A stretch of DNA of 64,000 nucleotides from Flammeovirgaceae bacterium SG7u.111. Its GTDB lineage: Bacteria; Bacteroidota; Bacteroidia; Cytophagales; Flammeovirgaceae. Shown here one piece after another: positions 56,801-64,000 of this stretch (positions are counted from its first letter, which is position 1; every line of letters starts with the position of its first letter). Position numbers and translations under genes: made by a program. The stretch covers positions 6,362,001 to 6,426,000 of the forward strand of contig CP139021.1 in NCBI GenBank assembly GCA_034044135.1. Direction: 5' to 3'. The notes beneath the pieces were generated by a model, which was not told the origin of the DNA, did not search any database, and saw only the letters and a list, made by a program, of their open reading frames with translations.

Positions 56801-58129
56801 AATACTTAAACCAACAAACCCTCCGGCCCAGAGGTTACCGCTTTCATCCAGTAAAATAGATTTGATTGTATTTTCAATCAACCCAGCATGCTCTTCATAA
56901 TAATGTTCAAAAACACCCGTAGACACATTGAAAAAGTTCAAACCGTTTTCAGTTCCTATCCAGATATTCCCCGACGTATCTTCACAGAATGAAGAGACGA
57001 GGTTGTCACTAAGCCCTTCATTAGAAATTATTTCTTCTTTGTAATGCTTGAACCTGCTAAGGGCAGAATGCGTGTAATTCACGCCTCCGTTATAAGTTGC
57101 TATCCATATTCCTCCTTCTCTATCTTCGTATATATCTCGAACAGAGTTCTGGCTTAGCGATTTATCGTCATATTTGTTATGAGTATAAATAAAAAATTCC
57201 TCATTCAAAGGATCATAAATACTCAAGCCACTGAATGCGCCTATCCAAACAGACCCATTGGAAAGTTGTTTCAAAACCCGAACCCTATTACCAGGCAGGG
57301 TATTTTGGTCATCCGAATCACTAGTAAAAACCTCAACAGAATCTTTACCACTGCCCAATACAAAAACCCCAACATCTTCTGATTCAGTTGCAAACCAATG
57401 ATTCCCCTGCTTATCAATAAGCAAATCTCTAAAAGGCTCACCGCTCTCAAATACTGGGAGGTTTCGAGGGCTGAACTGTTCTATTTCCAAACCATTTTCC
57501 AGCCTATAAACGCCTTTATTAGTACAAAACCACAAAATACCATCGTGCCCTTCTACTATCTTATAAACACTCACATCAGAAACTAAACTAAAACTATCTC
57601 CTCGTTCATCTAGCTTGATGAACTCTTGAGAGGAGGGGTTGAAACAGTAAACCCCTGAAGATGTACCAAGCCACAAATTATCATGTCCATCTTGGATAAT
57701 AGAATGAACAAACAGTTCTTGAGTATTGGTGTTGGGGGGCTGGAATCTATGGAAGCCTTTATTCTCATTTACATACAAATTCAACCCTTTAGATGTGCCA
57801 ACCCAAAGCTGCCCATTGTTCGACCTATACAATTCTGTTATTCTACTACTGCTCAGGGAAAGAGAATCAGCCCCATCATTCCTAAAAACAGTTAAGTCAT
57901 ATCCATCGTACCTATTTAGCCCATCATTTGTTCCAAACCACATGTACCCTTCATCATCCTGAATTATGCTCCAAACAGTATTATTTGAAAGCCCTTCTTC
58001 AATACTGAGATGGCGAAACTTGAGATCTTGGCAATAAGCTACAGTATCCCAAATACCAAAACTTAAAATGATGGCGATAAAAGATAGTTTTATGTAATGT
58101 TGAATCACAACAATAAGATGTTTTATCAA
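53876..58129 (-). CDS. Hybrid two-component system (HTCS) regulator of the sulfated-glycan locus
   Basis: A 1417-residue one-protein signalling system. A signal/anchor segment is followed by a periplasmic sensor of two seven-bladed Reg_prop propellers (e.g. DDEGYMWFGTNDGLNRYDG, DSSGNIWIGTENGLNFF) and a Y_Y_Y domain (about 715-810, RISFSKLQPGDYTLKVKATN). After a membrane helix (about 813-836) come HisKA (His871 in TDISHELRTPL), HATPase (NLLSNALKFTPEGG), a receiver (Asp1207 in IISDVMMPEMDG) and an AraC-type helix-turn-helix end (SIANEVGMSRVHLYRKIKAL). HTCS proteins bind oligosaccharides in the periplasm and activate their PUL. No ATG exists in frame: TTG at 58127-58129 or GTG at 58106-58108 must be the start. 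Confidence 0.95.
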   Translation of the reverse strand: MIKHLIVVIQHYIKLSFIAIILSFGIWDTVAYCQDLKFRHLSIEEGLSNNTVWSIIQDDEGYMWFGTNDGLNRYDGYDLTVFRNDGADSLSLSSSRITELYRSNNGQLWVGTSKGLNLYVNENKGFHRFQPPNTNTQELFVHSIIQDGHDNLWLGTSSGVYCFNPSSQEFIKLDERGDSFSLVSDVSVYKIVEGHDGILWFCTNKGVYRLENGLEIEQFSPRNLPVFESGEPFRDLLIDKQGNHWFATESEDVGVFVLGSGKDSVEVFTSDSDDQNTLPGNRVRVLKQLSNGSVWIGAFSGLSIYDPLNEEFFIYTHNKYDDKSLSQNSVRDIYEDREGGIWIATYNGGVNYTHSALSRFKHYKEEIISNEGLSDNLVSSFCEDTSGNIWIGTENGLNFFNVSTGVFEHYYEEHAGLIENTIKSILLDESGNLWAGGFVGLSIWNTKSGNSFSFRDKPDSKSSIGNHHIQVIYQDAKKQIWIGTQGGGLKKYDKINKSFITYFELENETDKYVDSHVWAISEDRKGNLWVGTERGLEYFDTEKGLFTREKLKTDAVFEKTRNLEVLSMLLSKEDVLMIGTLGRGLLAYDTQSGEIINISIGDGLADNTINGILEDDNGKLWVSTNKGISTLDLIRDPEKESLVVNKIMNFNKSDGVQGYQHYPNSAYKAKSGQLFFGGSYGFTTFFPEDVTTTVNHPDVVFKTLLVSDSSVRSSFDSLVLKRNTKISLAYSYSDFSIEFAGLNFFEPNEINYAYKLDPIDKEWNVIGNQRRISFSKLQPGDYTLKVKATNDVGDWGTNENILHIIVSPPLWRTVWAYIMYAVVLLGLLYLFFVFASKWGRLKSNLEWEHMQREKENELHQQRIIFFTDISHELRTPLTLILAPLENLITNTSGSPRLKNQLGIIQRNGERMLQLINQLLDLRKLEKGHLALEAAEGNISSFVKEISLAFREPASQKKIDFEVIFNNEQTQLWFDRDKMEIVMYNLLSNALKFTPEGGKIELCVAEFAKEALQEEEQKRYKNGYVEIVVADSGVGIPADQLENIFDRFYQTEKDTKRRRLGLGVGLEITKKFVELHSGVIQVDSVEAQEGKPGNTKFTIRIPRGKEHLTDTQIIHDFQSSEDISLYTKSFDVDDKSQPSHREPAQSGQNTEVEGGNEKYTVLIVEDNEQVRSLLVELFSSEYEVVEAPNGKVGFEKALEGTPELIISDVMMPEMDGMELCRKIKTDQRTSHIPVILLTARTAVTFQIKGFETGADDYVTKPFSSNLLKARTRNLIDQRIALREQTGNTFKLVPEDVSVTSVDEAFLNKTIDYINKNISESDLSVESIANEVGMSRVHLYRKIKALTNLTPVGFIKKIRLEYAAQLLKTGKLSISEVRYSVGYQHADYFREQFKEYFGQTPTKYMASFSESPDSSSSNK

Positions 58130-58148
58130 AAACTAGTGACATGCAGTT

Positions 58149-58180
58149 CAAATGTAGTATTTCGGGCATGATATGACAAA
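58149..58180 (-). promoter_or_regulatory. Promoter of the HTCS gene
   Basis: On the minus strand TTTG (58180-58177), a 20-base spacer and TACATTTG (58156-58149) match the -33 TTTG / -7 TAnnTTTG promoter of Bacteroidota. The start would be about 15 bases before the TTG or 35 before the GTG start codon. Confidence 0.6.
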
Positions 58181-58622
58181 CTGTTCTTGGTATCAATTAA
58201 TCCCCAACAAATTAACAAGCCCCATTTTAATAAAACAACTCTTTGTTATAAGATCCATAATTAACTTTACCCTATTCTACTCACACTTTTTAGCAACAGT
58301 TTTTATGTCCAAAAAAATAGGAAACAGATATTTTCCCATCATTACCCGATACACACTCGACAGCAAGTACATTTATGTGTAACTACCTTAGCTCGACTTT
58401 AGGCTTTTTGAAAACCCAACTATTGCCTAGAAAGCAAATTGACTGGATTTTCACATTTAATTATCAACTTCGTTCTTAAAAGAGTGGAAAAAACGAAGTT
58501 GATAATTATAAAACATGTCTTATTTTGCTTTAAACAAAGCTTTTTGACCGTTGGCAAATGGCTAAAGTCGAGCTTAGAAGCTGTTTTGAAATATACCGTT
58601 ATAATTCTCAAACAGTTCTTTA
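58181..58622. other. Gap between the HTCS promoter and the sulfatase gene
   Basis: About 440 A/T-rich bases without a supported gene. It is dominated by the mosaic palindrome at 58387-58577. Short frames here (60-80 codons) have no recognisable content. Confidence 0.45.
58387..58577. repeat. Mosaic imperfect palindrome of about 190 bp
   Basis: Three pairs of complementary segments are nested in register. AGCTCGACTTTAG (58390-58402) pairs with CTAAAGTCGAGCT (58562-58574). AAAGCAAA (58431-58438) pairs with TTTGCTTT (58524-58531). TAATTATCAACTTCGTT (58458-58474) pairs with AACGAAGTTGATAATTA (58492-58508) around a 17-base loop. The parts between are of nearly equal length on both arms but not complementary. 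It lacks a proper U-tract. It could be a decayed small inverted-repeat element, a double operator, or a transcript-end structure for the sulfatase gene. Confidence 0.65.
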
Positions 58623-60074
58623 TCATTTCTTCCTCCTTTTTATTGCCAGTTCCCTTGTTTCCAGCGGAAATTCATCGTGGTCTGTCCTAATATCTTTTAG
58701 CAAACCGAGCATCTCCTTTAGCTTTTTTGGCTCTTTTAGAGCCAAATCATCCGTTTCTCCAATATCACTTGATAGGTTATATAGCTCAGGATCGCCATCC
58801 AGTTTCCATACAAGTTTGAAGTTATCTTTGCGTATGGCCTGAATAGGACCTTTGCTCTCATTAAACTCCCAATATAAATACTCGTGCTTTTGCTGATTCT
58901 TTTTGTCCCCCATCAGCTCAGGCATAAAGGAGATTCCATTAATATCCGTATTCAAAGGCTCAACACCAGCCAAATCGCAAGCAGTAGGTAAAAAGTCCCA
59001 AAAAGCTGAAATATGTTCACTTTGAGTACCCGGCTCAATATGTCCTGGGTATCGGACAATAAACGGGATGCGTATTCCCCCTTCGTACAGTTCACGTTTC
59101 CCGCCCCTCAACTGTCCGTTACTGTTAAAGAATTTGTCTTTCTTCTCGTATTCTGGTCCATTGTCACTAGTAAAGAAAACGATCGTATTCTCATCAATCC
59201 CTAGCTCTTTCAGCTTGCCGAATAAGTTGCCTATATCCCTATCCATACGAGAAACCATTCCGGCGTAGGTAGTATTTCCCTCCTCATCATTTTTATAATG
59301 CCCTTTGGTATTCATCTTCCGCTTGGGCCAACCAAGCTCCATATAGGGTGTTTTTGACTCTTCGGGTACGGTTAATTCCAAATGTGGAATAGTCAATGCC
59401 AGATAAAGGAAAAATGGATTATCCTTTTCCTTCTCTATATAATTTAGCGCCTCTTCAACAAATAAATCGTGTGTGTACTTGCCTTGTTTCAGTGCAAAAT
59501 TATTTTCTTCCAAAATATATGGGTCATTGTTCTGATATAGCGTATCCCAATAGTAATGGTGGGCATGGCCATGTTTTTTGTACCCTAAGAAATAATCGAA
59601 ACCATGTTCAGAAGGCATATTCCCTTTGGTATTTCCTTCCGAAAGCCCCCATTTCCCAATAACAGCAGTTTTATATCCAGCTTTTTTGAGCTCAGTAGCA
59701 ACAGTGGATTCATTTGGCTTTAAATTGACCGGGCTACCGCTATGCGTCCAAACCGGATTTCCCCTTACCGAAGCATGTCCTTGGTCGTAGCCTGTAAGCA
59801 GGCTTGCTCTTGAGGGCATACAAACAGTAGAGCCAGAATAATGATTCGTGAAGGTTACTCCTTCGGCTGCCATTTTATCCAGATAGGGTGTTTTGATTTT
59901 TTCCTGCCCATAACAGCCCAAGTCTGCATAGCCCAGGTCATCAGCCATGATGAAAATAATATTTGGCTTGGATGGGCTTTCAGCTTTTTTGTTCTTTGTG
60001 CATGAGCCGAACAAGAAAACAGAAAATACCAACCAACTAAAAACCAGTAATAAAGACCTTTTTTTTGTATTCAT
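58623..60074 (-). CDS. Family S1 sulfatase lipoprotein
   Basis: A 483-residue exported lipoprotein (lipobox FGSC, Cys25). [20 protein letters not shown] opens the fold, and the formylglycine precursor is Cys85 in [32 protein letters not shown] and [16 protein letters not shown] are the other active-site blocks. The resemblance is to arylsulfatase A/GalNAc-sulfatase-like bacterial enzymes; the substrate position is unknown. It begins 3 bases after the stop of the LacZ-type GH2 gene, so the two are translationally close and probably act on the same residue, desulfation preceding removal of the sugar. Confidence 0.94.
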   Translation of the reverse strand: MNTKKRSLLLVFSWLVFSVFLFGSCTKNKKAESPSKPNIIFIMADDLGYADLGCYGQEKIKTPYLDKMAAEGVTFTNHYSGSTVCMPSRASLLTGYDQGHASVRGNPVWTHSGSPVNLKPNESTVATELKKAGYKTAVIGKWGLSEGNTKGNMPSEHGFDYFLGYKKHGHAHHYYWDTLYQNNDPYILEENNFALKQGKYTHDLFVEEALNYIEKEKDNPFFLYLALTIPHLELTVPEESKTPYMELGWPKRKMNTKGHYKNDEEGNTTYAGMVSRMDRDIGNLFGKLKELGIDENTIVFFTSDNGPEYEKKDKFFNSNGQLRGGKRELYEGGIRIPFIVRYPGHIEPGTQSEHISAFWDFLPTACDLAGVEPLNTDINGISFMPELMGDKKNQQKHEYLYWEFNESKGPIQAIRKDNFKLVWKLDGDPELYNLSSDIGETDDLALKEPKKLKEMLGLLKDIRTDHDEFPLETRELAIKRRKK

Positions 60075-60077
60075 ATT

Positions 60078-63221
<3,144 letters not shown>

Positions 63222-63252
63222 TTACTAGGTTAAACTATTTTTTACCTGCAAA

Positions 63253-63274
63253 CCCGACCCTGTTTTTGTTCGGG
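63253..63274 (-). terminator. Weak hairpin between the CBM-like protein gene and the GH2 gene
   Basis: CCCGA (63253-63257) and TCGGG (63270-63274) form a 5-bp stem with a 12-base loop. On the minus strand only TTTG follows. A transcript end here is possible but poorly supported. Confidence 0.25.
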
Positions 63275-63332
63275 ATGCCTAATCCTCCTTATTCCAATGT
63301 ACTTAGTAGCACTTGCCAAGGTTGAACGAATC

Positions 63333-64000
63333 CTACTCTACTAAAAGCAGCTGTAGATTCGGTCCGCTTTGCCCTGTAGTTCGCAATTCTATATGGTTGG
63401 CCCCAGCCACCAAAGCCTGAACAGTAACTACTTGTTTCCAGTTTGAACTCCACGAACCACTTGGTTCGAAAGTAAGAGTTGCCACTTTTCTATCATTAAT
63501 AACAAGATCCATCGGGCGCAACGATTTTTTATCATTACTGGCATAACTTATTTTTAAAGTAAATTGTCCAGCACTCCCATCATTCTCCTGGTACCAAGTT
63601 ACCTTTCCTTCTTTCCCCTTAAAATCGAGGTATTTTATATCCTTGTTGGCCTGAGCAGAAGCTCCAGAGAAATCGGCATCAACGGCTCTCATTCCGCTAA
63701 CATGTTTTTCGGTTTTACGAATTGGCTTTTCCCAACTAAGCCCCAAGTCTTTGTCAAAACGTTCTTCCATGGTTAAAATAACTTTCCCATTTCTTACTAC
63801 TATGGCTTTAACCAAAGTTCCCAATTGGACAGAAAAAGGTTCTTTGTACAAATCACTGTTTTCTGTAGGTTGGCTGCCGTTGGTGGTATAAAATACTTTA
63901 TAGGTTTCGGGCGAGCTCTTTCCATTCAAACTAATAGACTGAATATCTATACTTACCCTATTGGAAGTTAGCAGTTGTTTTTCGCCAAGTATGGCACCCG
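63333..64000 (-). CDS. C-terminal part of a secreted carbohydrate-binding protein (5' end outside window)
   Basis: The last 221 residues of a larger protein; the frame stays open to base 64000, and the internal TTG at 63927-63929 is not a likely start. Residues from about 20 to 75 (YKVFYTTNGSQPTENSDLYK, VKAIVVRNGK) match the small chitobiase/FN3-associated domain often found at the end of sulfatases and glycosidases. The last 125 residues (VDADFSGASAQANKD, VTWYQENDGSAGQFTLKISY, NHIELRTTGQSGPNLQLLLV) look like a CBM6-type beta-sandwich. The catalytic part is missing, so the enzyme class is unknown. It lies upstream of the GH2 gene on the same strand and belongs to the sulfated-glycan locus. 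Confidence 0.8.
   Translation of the reverse strand, partial: GAILGEKQLLTSNRVSIDIQSISLNGKSSPETYKVFYTTNGSQPTENSDLYKEPFSVQLGTLVKAIVVRNGKVILTMEERFDKDLGLSWEKPIRKTEKHVSGMRAVDADFSGASAQANKDIKYLDFKGKEGKVTWYQENDGSAGQFTLKISYASNDKKSLRPMDLVINDRKVATLTFEPSGSWSSNWKQVVTVQALVAGANHIELRTTGQSGPNLQLLLVE

Overview
The window looks like a chromosomal segment of a marine or soil polysaccharide-degrading Bacteroidota, most likely of the order Cytophagales. The evidence is two SusC/SusD pairs, a giant hybrid two-component regulator (HTCS), PorX and a sorting-domain protein of the type IX secretion system (T9SS), start codons preceded by A/T-rich sequence rather than Shine-Dalgarno motifs, and TAnnTTTG promoter boxes. 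No IS element, phage gene, CRISPR array, tRNA or rRNA was seen. The genus cannot be named from the sequence alone.

Left part (1-11748, all minus strand): an arabinan-type polysaccharide utilisation locus (PUL). It runs ECF sigma factor, FecR-like anti-sigma factor, a SusC receptor with an STN signalling domain, SusD, a long GH51 and a short GH51 alpha-L-arabinofuranosidase, and the start of a GH43 lipoprotein that leaves the window. Surface GH43 would cut arabinan, SusCD would import fragments, the GH51 enzymes would release arabinose, and receptor occupancy would signal through FecR to the sigma factor.

Middle part (about 12-40 kb): mostly housekeeping and envelope genes. They are acetyl-CoA synthetase; a beta-helix protein followed by a large T9SS repeat protein; a SiaC-like regulatory phosphoprotein; a TerB-like small protein; the UDP-glucose to UDP-xylose pair (Ugd, Uxs); a DUF885 protein with a degraded active site; a DUF350 membrane protein; a TPR sensor kinase; an unknown 746-residue exported protein; a TamB-like assembly protein; PorX; a GntP-type permease; and a cytochrome c/PQQ-sugar-dehydrogenase fusion lipoprotein. 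Many units end in clear intrinsic terminators.

Right part (40003-64000): a second PUL, almost all on the minus strand, for a sulfated and probably O-acetylated polysaccharide. It holds an incomplete protein with a CBM-like C-terminus, a LacZ-type GH2, four family S1 sulfatases (one on the plus strand at the edge), the HTCS regulator, a candidate 33-residue membrane protein, SusC, SusD, a SASA/CE6-like esterase, a beta-helix lipoprotein and a GH2 resembling beta-glucuronidase. A sulfated galactan or a uronic-acid-containing sulfated glycan is the likely target, but the exact substrate is an inference.

Points that stand out: hairpin terminators directly after susD in both PULs; a terminator-like hairpin pointing antisense in the first susC leader; the tiny membrane ORF behind its own promoter box ahead of the second susC; a 190-bp mosaic palindrome upstream of the HTCS gene; and the DUF885 protein that has lost its metal-binding motif.
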